Under the pieces are notes generated by a model that saw nothing but the letters and a program-made list of their open reading frames with translations, was not told where the DNA came from and made no database searches. Source: Cavenderia fasciculata (lineage: Eukaryota; Evosea; Eumycetozoa; Acytosteliales; Cavenderiaceae). Taken from it: a stretch of 64,000 nt of DNA. Location: contig NW_004457718.1 in assembly GCF_000203815.1 (NCBI RefSeq), forward strand, positions 682,001-746,000, given 5' to 3'. The position numbers and the translations under genes were made by a program. Every line of letters starts with the position of its first letter. Position 1 is the first letter of the stretch. Shown piece by piece: positions 36,139 to 48,422 of the stretch.

Positions 36139-36770
36139 ATGTCTTCTTCTTCTTCTTCTTCTTTAACTACTACACAATCATTGCTAGAGTTGGTTGGATT
36201 CAAATCATTGACTAGGTTTGACAAGACTGCGCTATACGCATTATACGTTGGATTGTTTGGTAGTAGTATGTAGCTAGTTGTATCATTCACACATCATATG
36301 ATGTGATATCAATATCTATCTATCTATCTAACTCACTACCTTTCTTTTATGTGTGTTGATTCTAGAATTAAGGGAATGTAATAGAATTGGAATAGACTTT
36401 CAAATGGTGAATGGAGTCGATGTGATTGGATTCTTTCATGAGAATATGCTTCAATTGAATCGATTCCTCCCTGCACTGTATAATATGATTGAAGAGGTGA
36501 GACTGAGTATTCCTCTATGCAAGAAGCTTGCCACACCAACTGTACTCGGACAACTATTGGATATGGCAAAACATCAGAATGTAGTAGAGAGTAGATCTAC
36601 CTTTTACCCATTGACAGAGTATCAAGCTGATCGTGTATTCATCTATACTCTATCACGTAGTATACAAGCTTGTCTAATTGAATTAATTGGTCTAATATTA
36701 CCTCATTGTATGTAGTAGTATAAACATATATGTATATTTTATATTTAATATCTATATTTATATTTATATT

Positions 36771-36809
<39 letters not shown>

Positions 36810-37723
36810 TCCAAGATATCAATGAAATACCATTTAAAAAGATTATAAAGTATGCTGGAAGAGGAGGATACCCTGTTGAAATCATGGTTGCTAGTAAATT
36901 GGCAGGACTTTTATTGGATCGTCCGAGCAAGGAGATGGCACTGTTGGCCGTACAGAATGGTGTACATAGTTTGTTTCTAAAACAATTGCGACATGATCAA
37001 AGAGGTGAATTTTGGAAGTTAAAAGTAGCACTCTATCGAATGATCATTGTTCATTTGGAGGGTGAAGAGAATACTCGAAAATACTTTACTGATCCACAAG
37101 ATTTAAAAGATGCACTCGTCATACTAAACGACACTAACCAAATCAGAAGACTATACTATCTCAAAGTACCACACCGTGTCATGGGTGCTCAAAGTCACAA
37201 CAATTTCAGAGAGATGGTGTTTGGATCATTGTACGGATTATTTAGTGGATTCATATATGGTATATTAAGGAAAAAGTTTGATTACAACAATAATAATAAT
37301 ATTAATAATAATAGTAGTAATCATTCAAATTCAAATTCAAATTCAACAATGTCAGCATTACAGTATGGATTAATATTGGGAATGAGTTGGATGGCATTAA
37401 GATCGATTAGATTTATATCAGTACTGCATTTTAGTTTGATGAGGCGTATCTACACAACGAGATATCTTAGACTGCTCGATGTACTCGTTCTAGACTACCC
37501 AATGTATGTCACCAAATACATGTTTATCAAGAATTATCCTATTGTCGAATCACTCTACACACTCTTGATTGTAGGGTTAGGTCTCATACGACAAAAACAA
37601 AATCATTCAATGTATAATATTTATTTAGAGTCGCAGTACTACCAATCATATCGATCAAAATCAACATTAAAAGATTATAAAAAGCCAGATAATAATCATA
37701 TTGACCTAGATATCAATATTTAA
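36139..37723 (+). CDS. array family copy 1
   Basis: Unknown function, 460 aa; exons 36139-36265, 36366-36707 and 36810-37723, both introns phase 1. It shows the family plan. Exon 1 is short with a C-terminal hydrophobic stretch (TALYALYVGLFGS). Exon 2 is helical and ends LIGLILPH. Exon 3 opens with EIPFKKIIKYAGRGGYPVEI, contains the family VHSLFLKQLRHDQRGEFWKL block, then Gly-rich hydrophobic helices (GSLYGLFSGFIYGIL and LQYGLILGMSWMALRSIRFI). Here an Asn/Ser insert separates these helices. A last hydrophobic segment (ESLYTLLIVGLGLI) precedes a C-terminal Tyr-rich tail. The helical front part resembles armadillo-type folds only in general pattern. It is the most divergent of copies 1-3. Probably a membrane protein. 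Confidence 0.75.
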
Positions 37724-37925
37724 CAAAACAACCAATGTAAATAAATAATATTAATGTAAATAATATATACAAAAATAAATTAATTAAAATTTCTGTTTTC
37801 AAGACGAGTCTTGAGGAGAGGATCTTTCTTTTTAGCTATTTTGATTATAATGCAATAGTTTAGAGATATATATATATATATATCTATAGATAGATAGGAA
37901 GAGTCAAAGAGTAAAGAGTAAAGAG

Positions 37926-39471
37926 ATGGTGAAGATTATTCTCGAGAATAATGTAGTGACTATGATACATGCTGGGGTAGGTCGAATGATAGGTCGTATA
38001 ACAACAACCAAAACATGGGATTATATTGGGTTTCAAAGTATATTGGATTCATTCACATCGAGACACAAGATTGTAAAGATTGCATTATCTCTATTTTTTG
38101 TTTATTCTGTTGGTGAGAGTATGTACTCTTTATTGTAATGAATCAAACTATAGTTATACTAAACTACTACTTTTTTTTTTTTTGTTTGTTAGGAATATTG
38201 TTAACATATAAAAATGTTAAAAGATCACAAAGACAATATGAAATAGCCAAACAAGTAGTTGAACTAATGAATATGATACCTGATGAATCTCAAAACGATT
38301 ACAACTCGTTGGTACTCAGTTTACTTAATCTCTCTAATCAAGATTATCGTGTCAGAAAACTAATGGCGACCCGTCAATCAACCAAAATCCTCATTCAAAT
38401 CACCTACACATACATACGAGCCTACTACAAGGCAGTACGAGGAACACAACCATCAGAGACACAAATCGATACTGTCTTTATCCGATTACTCTATTCTGAT
38501 TTAACTTCATCTGCTGCCATGTCACTTTTAAATAATTTACTTTATCATTGTAAGTATTAAAAGAGAGAGGAGAGTAGAGTAGAGTAGATTTGAATTAATT
38601 ATATTTATTATTTGTTAATTTGTTTATTTATTTAGTTGATAAAATTGAAGATATACCATTTGAAGATATGATGTATTTAGTAAGAGAAGGAGGATTTCCA
38701 ATGGAAGTGATGGTAGGAAATGTATTGGCAAACTTTATCTTATCGAGGAATAGTATAAATGTGATTAGATTGTACTTTTATCACGGGATACATACTCTAT
38801 TTTTTAAATTACTTGCGTCAGAGGTTGGTAATCAATTTGATACCATTAGAAAGGCAACTAAAATGATGGTATATGAAATTGGTAGAATTGAAGATCGTCG
38901 TCGTATATCCTCTTCTTCTTCTTCTGATCAGTTACATCCAATGTACAAAGATGATGATGATGCTATGCGTCAAATGTATGATAGTATTTCATTTTTGGGA
39001 CCTGTCCCAAAGTTTATTCACAAGTTTTCAGTTGACCATCGCGAAAGATTATTGTCAATTGTATTATCTACACTTATCTCATTTTCATGTGGTGCTACTT
39101 TTGGTTGGAAATATCACGGTGGATCAATTAAACATTCTTTGATCGTCGGTACGGTATGGGGAACACTCAGATTATCTCGATCTCTTCTAATGGAATACAG
39201 CGATCGTATGACCAAAGATAATCCCAGTCTTCCACAAATGGTCCTTCAAATGGGTGTCGTCGCACCACTCTGCTTTTTAAATATGTTGACATTACTTACA
39301 TTCCCTCGAATAGGGTTCCATGTCGGACTATACCTACTCGAAAAGAACGATCAATGGTCACGCGGTTACCGAAAGTTTAGGTATCTCCAAAATCAATTAT
39401 ACAATGAATTTAAATCTAAAATATATATTGATACATTCAACACACCAATTCCAAATGCACTTAAAGAATAA
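37926..39471 (+). CDS. array family copy 2
   Basis: Unknown function, 461 aa; exons 37926-38118, 38193-38549 and 38636-39471, both introns phase 1. Exon 1 is the longest in the family and ends in a membrane-like helix (KIALSLFFVYSVGE). Exon 2 contains VRGTQPSETQ, shared with copy 3, and ends LLNNLLYH. Exon 3 begins KIEDIPFEDMMYLVREGGFP, has the block IHTLFFKLLASEVGNQF, and then the signature ISFSCGATFGWKYHGGSIKH, a Cys/Gly-rich helix-turn-helix probably in the membrane. It ends with the family C-terminal pattern FRYLQNQLYNEFKSKI. A CAAGAC-GA-GTCTTG dyad lies at 37800-37813 upstream. Intact. Confidence 0.8.
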
Positions 39472-39737
39472 CTAACTAATATAATATACACTTTTGTAAA
39501 AATAAAGAAAAAATAACGAGCTTTAAGGCTTTATCACAAGTCAAATTCGACGTATCTTCACTTTTCGCAAGATAATTATTCTTTATTATAATTATTCTTT
39601 GCACAAAGACAACATGATGATGATGATGTGCCGTAAACCAACATATGCATGATGATTAAGTATTTTTATACATATAATATATATATATTATAGATAGATA
39701 ATAGAGATATAGAGATATATAGTCAAGAGAGAAGAAG

Positions 39738-41195
39738 ATGATAGACTTTGAAAGTATAGTAGGTCAGATGACACTTGAAAGAGTGTTGGATTATTTTGGG
39801 TATCATACTTTATTCAAACCATTTGAACCTCTTAAAGAAAAGATTTCATGTTCAATACTCTTGGTTGGTATGGTTGGGTATAGTAAGTGTGCACATTATA
39901 TTAGTTAATATAGATTGATTGATTGGTTATTAACTTATATGTTGTTGTTTTTTTTAGAAACATACCATACATATCTTACTGTAAAAGCTTTAAAGACACA
40001 CAAGGCGTTTGTAGAGCAATCTATAGAACAGTTAAAGGCACCCGATGTAACATCTAGTCCTCAAATGTTAATAACTGTCAGAAATCTATTGATGCTTGCC
40101 AATAACCATACAGAGTTGTCAAAGAGATTGGCTAATCGTGAGATGGTTCAAATACTACTCAACCTGAGTCAACAATACATGGACAATACCATTTATAATG
40201 TTAGAGGTACTCAACCATCAGAAACCCAATTCTCTACTCTCTTTTACGCATTCCTATATTCCGATATATCACCCATTTCATTGGTCAGTCATATAATATA
40301 TTATTGTAAGTAAACTCTGTGAAACAAACAATCAAACAAAACAATATAATATAATAATAGTTATTTATTTACTTTTCAATTTCTAGTTGATAATATTAAA
40401 GATATACCATTTGAAGATATATTAAAATTGGCTGATCATGTTGGATTTCCAGCTCAAGTTTTAATTGGCAATATGTTGGCTACATTTCTTTTAATTAATA
40501 ATCATGTTGTTGAATTGTATACTCTATACAAAGTACACTTGTTATTTTTTAAATTGATTAAACATGAGGTTGGCAATGAGTTTTTAAACATTCGACAGGC
40601 AACTAGTCTATTGGTACGTAGTATCGATCGCAAAGAGTATACTTTATTGTTTGCACCATACCAAGAAGATGCTCTTGCCATGTCTAGGCAAATCATCCGT
40701 GTACCTCAATTCCTCATCAATTACTCTGTCAATTATCGTATGTCATTCAAGTGGATTGCTCTGTCATCATTGATATCATTTGCATGTGGCTCTGCATTTG
40801 GTTGGAAACATCATAACGGATCAATTAAACATGCTTTGGTCGTAGGTGGAGTGTGGGGAGCTCTAAAGTTTACAAGATGGGTTATATTGGATCGTGTTGA
40901 AACCTCACTCAAAGACTACCCAACCCATTGGAATACTGCACTCCAAGCAGTCATTTATACACCCTTTTATTTCTTTAGTATTAGTCGGTTCACGTCGAAT
41001 ATGTTACCAGAAATATGCTACCGTATAGGGCACTCACTCTTCAACACCTACGACAGAACATCTTGGAACTATAGAAAAAGGTTGTATTTACAAAGTGATT
41101 TGTATCAACAATTTAAATCTCGATTCCTTATTGATACAGCCCAACAATTCCCTCCTGACAACAATAACAATAACATCAATCTCGAGATAATATAA
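39738..41195 (+). CDS. array family copy 3
   Basis: Unknown function, 433 aa; exons 39738-39882, 39958-40305 and 40387-41195, both introns phase 1. It is the closest relative of copy 2: exon 2 shares VRGTQPSETQ, and exon 3 shares DIPFEDI, FFKLIKHEVGNEFLNIRQAT and the signature ISFACGSAFGWKHHNGSIKH. Exon 1 ends in a hydrophobic segment (SCSILLVGMVGY). The C-terminus has YRKRLYLQSDLYQQFKSRF, then an Asn-rich tail. The frame is intact. The duplication of copies 2 and 3 is older than that of copies 7-11, judging by divergence. Confidence 0.8.
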
Positions 41196-41722
41196 CAAAA
41201 TCATACTACTACTACTACTATCATTATTATTCACAAAAATATAAACTCTTTAATAAATATAATATAATAATAATAATAATAATTATTCATATTTTTTGTT
41301 TATGCTCAAGAGGTCTTCTATCACACATCACTTTAGATTATTCTTTGATGTAAGAAAGTTGGGGTATGTCTTTACTAATTGTACATGTTGATATGTACGG
41401 ACTGTTTCTATTTGTAATGAATGAGTAAAAGTAAAAGGTTGTATTTACAAAGTGATTTGACCATGTAAATCTAGATTCTATATGAATTGATGGAATGTTG
41501 AGAACAACTCAAGATATTAACATAACTTAAAAAAATAGACTTGATGCTTTGTCATCACTCACCAAAAGGTCTAAAAAAATAGGATTCCCTCTAGCCTCAT
41601 GCAAAAATATTAAAGTGTTTTTTTCAAACATCTTGTCTATTATATAATCTCGTAACACATCAGCAGTTAGATTTAGATATAGTAGATATAGAAGAGAGAG
41701 ATATATAAATATATAAAGGGAA
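41196..41722. other. intergenic within the array
   Basis: 527 nt between copies 3 and 4. About 41431-41500 repeats sequence from the 3' end of copy 3: GGTTGTATTTACAAAGTGATTTG at 41437-41459 is also present at 41081-41103, which suggests a small duplicated tail of copy 3 or a lost gene. Otherwise AT-rich. It holds the promoter of copy 4. Confidence 0.5.
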
Positions 41723-43030
41723 ATGGATTTTATTTTCGATATAATGTGGTTTGGTTTTATCTGTTTGATTCACAATGGCATACGTGAGTAATAGTAAAAA
41801 ATTGGACAAATTATAGATAAATAATTAACATTTCACTTTACAGATTTCTATATATTAAAAAATGATCATCAAACAAACAATTTTGAAGAGGGATCAGTGG
41901 ACCACTTGTTCCAAATGGTAAAGGAAGGTCACCAATCTCAATTTAGGTATGCCAATGCTAATAATTTGAAATCAATGTGTGCAATGGCACAAGTTAACAT
42001 TGAACGACGCCACCAAGAACTTCAAGACGCTGCAACTGGGCTTTCCAATCAACAATGGGACAACAGTTTTCATCGTTACTTGACTTGTTCAACTGAATCA
42101 AAATCTATTTATATCATTCTCAAACTTTTACCATATATAGGTAAGTATGTGTAGATCTACACAATCAATTTATAAATATATAAATGTCTAATTAAAAAAA
42201 TATTTATATTATTTAGGAGATGAAAATGAAACTTTTATTATTATTTCAATGTTAATGCAAATAGTCGAGAATGGATCGTATCCCGAAGAGATATTGGTAG
42301 CAGAAGGACTTGCATCACACCTTTTAACAAACTATAGTTCAAGGTTGGCAGATATTTACTTTTTAACCAAAGTTCACAAACTCTTTCTAAAGATGCTCAG
42401 ACACGAAAAAATTGGTGAGTTCTCTTGCATACGAAGAGCAGCAGTTGCATTCTTTAATGAATTTGGTCGTTTAGGCACCTTCTATGGCACAACATTAAGA
42501 TTCTCCGAAGAAGAAATCAAAGAAGGAATTGCTCTACTTCAAAAGCCCGATTGGTCATCCCTCCCATTTTGACTCGATTCTACTACTTGATACGTGAAGA
42601 CCAAGACAATCGTTGGAGAAAGCAACTTGTAAATTTTGTATTTTGGTTGGTGTTTTCAATCAGTGTATTTTGGTCAGATGGTATCACTTTAATCATCAAT
42701 TCCCTTTTCATTTGTTGGGGCATAGAATATTGTGTGGATATGATACTTCATACTGCCAGCTACCATAGAAAAATGAATCCAACGGGTTGGAGAATTTTGT
42801 TAGAGGCTTTCTTGTTCACACTACCCATGATGATTGCAATCTTTTTGTCGACGGAGTCATTTATATGGGTAGTAGTTCAACAATTTGTTTTCAAAATGGT
42901 CGTCCCTTTATACGAGGATTTCAACAACAAAACAAGTTTTAAATCATTTTATAAAAATGATTTGTACTTTCAATATAAAGATTCATTCAAGTCTAAAATA
43001 TCTGATGGTTTCACAACAAAAATAGAGTAA
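41723..43030 (+). pseudogene. array family copy 4, single frameshift
   Basis: Exons 41723-41783, 41844-42140 and 42217-43030, both introns phase 1. It belongs to the subgroup of copies 4-6. Exon 1 is tiny and almost entirely a hydrophobic helix (FIFDIMWFGFICLIHNG). Exon 2 contains TGLSNQQWD and STESKSIYIILKLLPYIG. Exon 3 begins with a segment ending NGSYPEEILVAEGLASHLLT and has the block VHKLFLKMLRHEKIGEFSCI. The frame closes at 42572, but the neighbouring frame continues the family homology from IPPILTRFYYLIRE to 43030. Comparison with copies 5 and 6 places a one-base shift at about 42545-42558. The remaining part has the subgroup's longer hydrophobic helices (NFVFWLVFSISVFW). Either a recent pseudogene or a sequencing error. 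Confidence 0.7.
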
Positions 43031-43208
43031 CATAAAAATAAATAATTAACTTAATTAAATTTTAAAGGAGGGGGAAAAAAAGATGTATCAAAAATTTGGG
43101 TTTCATCTTGTCCATGTATGATCATTTATTTCTTTGATATAATAATATATATTTATAAATATACATATAGAATATATTTAAATACAAATAGTTAGCCTAG
43201 ACAGCTGA

Positions 43209-44644
43209 ATGGAAGAAAATCAGAGCCTTATTGAAACTGTGTTGATTATTTGGGTTTTTGTTTTGATTTATTTTTGTGGATGTAAGTAGTATTGCAAGAA
43301 AAGAGTATAAATTAAAAGAGAATAAGTAATTAGAACTAAGTGTTGTTTTAATTAATTAATTTATTTCTATATAGTCTTGCGATTGAAAAGATTTAAACAT
43401 TTTGTAAATGTTTCAGCAACCAACAATCATGTTGTAGGAACATTCGAACATTCAGTAGAATCCATCTTCCAAATGGTACATAATGATCCATCATCTAAAT
43501 CCAATCAATCTGCGATTGACGTTTTAGAATATTTATTGTCAGAGGCAAACTTGAAAAAGAAACGACGTATTAGATACATTGAAGAAATAGCCCTTGGATT
43601 GTCAGATCTTCAATGGGATGTCCTACTTGATTATTGTTTGAAAAATTCTACCGAATCAAAAGTTATATCAATCCTATTTAAAGTCTTACCATTCATTGGT
43701 ATGTATCATACATAGATTCCTCATAATTAATCTAGTGGCACTCACTTACTTAATCATGAACAATTATTTGTTCTTTTTAAGACATATCCAGGTCATTTTT
43801 TATTATTGGTCTTTTAAATAATATTTTAGAATTGACCAAACCATCATCATCATCTTATCCTGAAGAGATATTGGTGGCCAATGGGCTTGCAATACACCTT
43901 TTAACCAACTTTAGGACTGATATGGTAGACCTTTACTATGAGGCAAGAGTTCACTCTTTATTCCTCAAGATGCTTAGAAATGAAACAAATAATGGTGAAT
44001 TTAATATAGTACAGAGGGCATCTATTTTATTCTTTAACAAATTTGGTTATCATGACATTAAACATAGTATCAAAGGATTCTCAACAGAAGAAAAAACACA
44101 AGCTCTTGTACTTTTAGACAGCCATTATCAATCCTGCAGTAGTCTGATCATCCCTTCATCTTTTATTCGTCTCTATTATCGATATAATAGTGATAAAGAA
44201 AACCCATTATTCAATCAACAGTTTGTCTTGGTATTTTGGTTTCTGTTTTCAATTAATTTCAGTCCTTGCAATGATGATGGAGAAACAACAGTCTATTCAA
44301 GAGTCAACCTCTTTTTATTTTATGCTACCATTGAATATGTATTGAACAAGGTTTGTGCATATACAAAAGCATTGACAAAAAGGAATATGACCGATTGGAG
44401 ATTCATTCCGGAAGCAGGCTCTATTTTTCTTCATTTCACAACCATTGCATTTTATTTCATCTTCAATGTGCTTGTTGATACAAAGTATAGAGTATGGACG
44501 TTAGTCTATGTGTTTTTGCAAACTATCTACCCCTTTATTCTCGATGGATACAGTAATGATCACATTCAACCTTATTTTAAGAATCTTGCTAAATACAAAG
44601 ATTCTTTCAAACCTGTACCCGATGGTTTCACCTTTGTACAATAA
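43209..44644 (+). CDS. array family copy 5
   Basis: Unknown function, 419 aa; exons 43209-43281, 43375-43698 and 43782-44644, both introns phase 1. Exon 1 is one N-terminal hydrophobic helix (ETVLIIWVFVLIYFCG). Exon 2 ends with the subgroup pattern STESKVISILFKVLPFIG. Exon 3 has SYPEEILVANGLAIHLLTN and VHSLFLKMLRNETNNGEFNI. It then carries several long hydrophobic helices (VLVFWFLFSINFSP, HFTTIAFYFIFNVLV) in place of the Cys/Gly signature of copies 2, 3 and 7-11. It ends AKYKDSFKPVPDGFTF, like copy 4's DSFKSKISDGFTT. An intact multi-pass membrane protein prediction. The third exon could start slightly later at another AG, but this start keeps the best alignment. Confidence 0.78.
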
Positions 44645-44689
44645 TAAATAAAATGTAATTATTTATTTTAAAGATTATTATCTAGAAAA

Positions 44690-46726
44690 TCAAATACTCC
44701 AGAACCATAAAGAGATCGGTTTGAAATGGTATACTTGATCTTTAAGTTTCTTTTGTATATCCCATTTGAAATGATTATTTAATTTGTGTATTCTCTTTTT
44801 TGGAATGATTATTATTTTTGGCGATAGCTGGTTGTCAACGATGACGGCGGTAGTCTTGTGCTCCCATAGAGAGAGACACTTGTCTATTTTAATGACAGAT
44901 AGTTTTGACTTGGGTCCTACACTTGATTGGAAAGAGGTGAGTAGTGCTGACGACACTAGATCTAGATGATCATTGGAATTGTCGGCAACAACATCCTTCT
45001 TTTGAGTACAACAATGGTATGGTTCAATTGTCGATCCAATTGACAATTCTTGAATGGCTTCAGAGTTTTGAACCAAAGATTCAAGTGCCTTTTTAATTTG
45101 ACCAAGTTTTGATGCCAGATGAGTGAGTTCCTCCAAATCATAAATACCCCTGTACGCCTTGGCAGTTGTAGATATATTGTTGTGACCGCCACCGCCGGCG
45201 GTTGTTGAACAATCATTGTATACAGTGACGAGTGGCAACCATGCATTTAGTTCATGTTGAAGAGTATATGAAAAATGTGTGATTGTGCTGTTGGCCGCTG
45301 TTTCAAGGTATGTCAATAGTGCCACTGAAATCGATGTTGTCGCCGAGACCTTTTTACACAATCCACCACTATCAGTCTTTGGAGAGATGGAGAATTTGAA
45401 TCGAGTCAACAATGGCAAAGAGTCGAGACAAGAGGTGAGATCGATCGGTTCAATGTACTTGATTTCCTTTAAAGTGAGGTTACTGAGTGCTTTGAGTGTT
45501 GAGATTTGTCGCAATAGATTGTGGACTTGAATGTCTGTCTTTACACGATTTTGCACCTTTTCAAAGAGTCGTTCGATTGTCAGTGACGTCAAGTTGGTAA
45601 ATACATCGAGTCGTGAATGTGATGCATCGACAATATTGCTCTCATCGGGTGAGTAGCAGTTGATAAGACGCAAACGTCTCAACTTGTCCTTGTTTAGTAT
45701 TGACCTTGCCCACCAGTTGGGGTCTTGTACCACGTCATGCTCGTACTCTGCCAAGTGGCTGTTGAGCTGGATTTTGAGGTCACGTAGGTTGGTCATTGAG
45801 TTGAACCACACCTGAGACACGAGGAATCCGCCATACGACTCGATACCACCAATCCAAACATACTTTTCTAGTTTGGCGAGTGGCGCCAGTACATCCATTG
45901 TATGCTCGTGATTGTCAACAAACGGGTTCATAGTGCCGGATATCTTGATAGCCAACTCACAAATTAAAGGCATTGAATCCAACAATCGGAGCAGGACATC
46001 GTTGTCTAGTCGCGACCAATTGGTCGGGTAGATGCAAAGTCGCTCTAATTGCTTGCAAGTGGATTGCAGCCCTTTGAGAAGCGATTCGTTGATCTCGACA
46101 CTGTACAAAGTCAGACGACACAATGTAGCAGATGCCAAGCCAATTGACGAAAACACTAAAGCATTGACACTTTGAGGCAGTTGTTGACCTGGTCGTTGAA
46201 TGAATACCTTGAGTGTACGGATATTCAAGAAGGTATTCTTGTCATGGTTGACCGTGACCGTATCGGTTGTTGTTGTTGTTGTTGCTGTAGATTGTTCTTC
46301 ATTATCCACCAACAACAAGAAGGCAAGTGATTGGACGAGTCTATTCAACGGCATGGATGTCGGTTGTGTGACAGTCTGAAAGAATGATTTGATTCTTTGG
46401 AGCACTGGTTTCCCATAGTGTACTGTGTCGTGGTAGGGCACCATGTACCGGTATTCGAGAATAGTATGAGGGATGATACGTCCAGCCCAATAGGTGCAGA
46501 CCAGGAACAATCTGACAATATTTGATCGGTCATTCACTCTACTTGCATAGCGATATGCATCGACGTTGGTTGACCTATCTTGGCCTCCTTTAACCCCATC
46601 TCTGGTGTCCAAGTGACATGAATAACCTAGTTGCACTAATCGCAAGATACCAATAACTAATCTATCTGGTAACCCAACTTGATTGTTATCTATTCGTCTA
46701 GTATTATCTTGTTGTTGTTTGTTCAT
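44690..46726 (-). CDS. LRR (F-box-like) protein inside the array
   Basis: 678 aa, single exon, on the strand opposite to the array. Near the N-terminus there is a short helical segment (GLPDRLVIGILRLVQ...RSNIVRLFLVCTYWAGRII), positioned as the F-box would be in dictyostelid F-box/LRR proteins. The canonical LP..LL..I pattern is only weakly present. The rest consists of leucine-rich repeats of the receptor-inhibitor/FBXL type (STCKQLERLCIYPTNW, MTNLRDLKIQLNSHL, FTNLTSLTIERLFEK, ALSNLTLKEIKYIEPIDL). If the F-box is real it would be a substrate receptor for an SCF ubiquitin ligase; that is an inference. It ends 43 nt past the stop of copy 5, tail to tail. It splits the tandem array and has no introns, unlike the neighbours. 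Confidence 0.65.
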   Translation of the reverse strand: MNKQQQDNTRRIDNNQVGLPDRLVIGILRLVQLGYSCHLDTRDGVKGGQDRSTNVDAYRYASRVNDRSNIVRLFLVCTYWAGRIIPHTILEYRYMVPYHDTVHYGKPVLQRIKSFFQTVTQPTSMPLNRLVQSLAFLLLVDNEEQSTATTTTTTDTVTVNHDKNTFLNIRTLKVFIQRPGQQLPQSVNALVFSSIGLASATLCRLTLYSVEINESLLKGLQSTCKQLERLCIYPTNWSRLDNDVLLRLLDSMPLICELAIKISGTMNPFVDNHEHTMDVLAPLAKLEKYVWIGGIESYGGFLVSQVWFNSMTNLRDLKIQLNSHLAEYEHDVVQDPNWWARSILNKDKLRRLRLINCYSPDESNIVDASHSRLDVFTNLTSLTIERLFEKVQNRVKTDIQVHNLLRQISTLKALSNLTLKEIKYIEPIDLTSCLDSLPLLTRFKFSISPKTDSGGLCKKVSATTSISVALLTYLETAANSTITHFSYTLQHELNAWLPLVTVYNDCSTTAGGGGHNNISTTAKAYRGIYDLEELTHLASKLGQIKKALESLVQNSEAIQELSIGSTIEPYHCCTQKKDVVADNSNDHLDLVSSALLTSFQSSVGPKSKLSVIKIDKCLSLWEHKTTAVIVDNQLSPKIIIIPKKRIHKLNNHFKWDIQKKLKDQVYHFKPISLWFWSI

Positions 46727-46992
46727 TCAATATATCTTTATCTACATAGGGTTGAATAAGTAATAAAAGGGTGAACATGATTGTTGAGGTAGATAATGAT
46801 GAGCAACACATATTAAAAGAGAAGAAGGAGAAGCGACGTATACACCACCCCCACTTGTTTTTTCCTCTCTCATTGCAGAAAGAACTTCTTTTTTATTAGT
46901 ATTATTTATTCAAGTTGAAATTTGGTCGATTTAATAGAGACATGTCGATAGATTACCCTACCTAAAGTTTATGAAAAGAAGAAGAAGTGATA

Positions 46993-48422
46993 ATGGAAGA
47001 GATAATGGAAGAGATACTACAACTATTCAATCATGGGAGGAGTTTTACCGAACTATTAATAGTCCTCTTTACCCTGGCTATAATATGGATCCCTGTTAGT
47101 ATGTATGATTGATGATCATGCATGATTATGTATGATTGATGATCATGATTGCATATGTTGATATGGTGCACGTTTCTAACTATCTCTCTCTCTTTTTGAA
47201 TATTAGAATATGTAGAGCTGAGTGAAACACATGAAAAGGAGATCATAACATATCAACAAGATGGAGATGATCGACACAAAGTTAACTTCCTCTACTACTC
47301 TAGAGAGTACCAGACATCATTATTTCGATCATTTGCCGATCATCCTACAATACGTCGAATCAGTGAAATAGCATCGACAACAATCAGAGATCGCAACCAA
47401 ATCAGAGACGTGCAAAGATCTGGATCATCAAATTACCAGTTAGATCAACTCTTTACCGATACTATAACCATTTCAACTGAATTTAGATCTCTATGTGTTA
47501 TCTTTGGATTATTACCTTTTTGTAGTATGTTATAACATAAACACGTTTAAATGAATGAATGAATAGATAAATCTAACAGTTCTTTTATTATTATTTAGAA
47601 AATAATGAAGATTTGGATGTATCAATATTAAGACTAGTTGATTTGACTCGTCAATCAGGTGAATGGTCGTATCCAGAAGAACTGATTGTATCGTATGGTC
47701 TGGCATTACACCTCTTATCAAACTATAATTCTCAATTGGTTGATGTATACTTTGCAACTTGTGTGCCATCACTATTTTTAAAGATTCTCAGACACGAACA
47801 ATCAAATGAATTCAAGGTGATTCAAAGAGCTACTTATATATTATTAAAAGGTATTGGTCGTAAAAATATTGATCGTACCTTGTCACTAGAGGTAGAAGAA
47901 AAAGAACAAGCTTGCAAGATAATACGTCTAACTCAACCAATCAGTCTAATCCCTCAACCTTTAATACGAAGATACTACAAATTTTGGTCAGATTATAATG
48001 AAGATATTCCATACTTGGGTAGTGGTATATCATTTTGGTTTATTTTCTTATTGATTGATTACTTTTTGCCGTTGGGTGAACAGACTGGTAAATCAATCAT
48101 GGCAACTATTTTCTTGTTTGGTCTTTACTCAACATTGGAAATCATTCTTTGGACAATCAATAATATTGCCAGAAATTTAAGAAAAAGAGAAACAACCAAA
48201 AAGACATGTAAAATACAAGCGGTAGTCGTTATTATGGCAGAGGCGTGTATCGTAACATGTCTTTTCTTGACATGTTATAGAATGGATATTTGGTGGATCT
48301 ACATTTCATTTAAATTAATCTTGTACCAACTTAATAGGTGGTTTGTTAGGAATACATTCCTCCGATCATTCTTTAATAGTGATTTGTATAAACAATATAG
48401 ATTAAAATTTAAACAAGATTAA
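46993..48422 (+). CDS. array family copy 6
   Basis: Unknown function, 415 aa; exons 46993-47098, 47207-47524 and 47599-48422, both introns phase 1. Exon 1 ends in a hydrophobic helix (FTELLIVLFTLAIIWIPV). Exon 2 ends STEFRSLCVIFGLLPFC, matching the STESK...LLPFIG ends of copies 4 and 5. Exon 3 has SYPEELIVSYGLALHLLSNY, SLFLKILRHEQSNEFKVIQR and multiple hydrophobic helices (ISFWFIFLLIDYFLPLG, VIMAEACIVTCLFLTCY). It ends in the family pattern FFNSDLYKQYRLKFKQ. Intact. It groups with copies 4 and 5 although the LRR gene lies between them. Confidence 0.78.
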
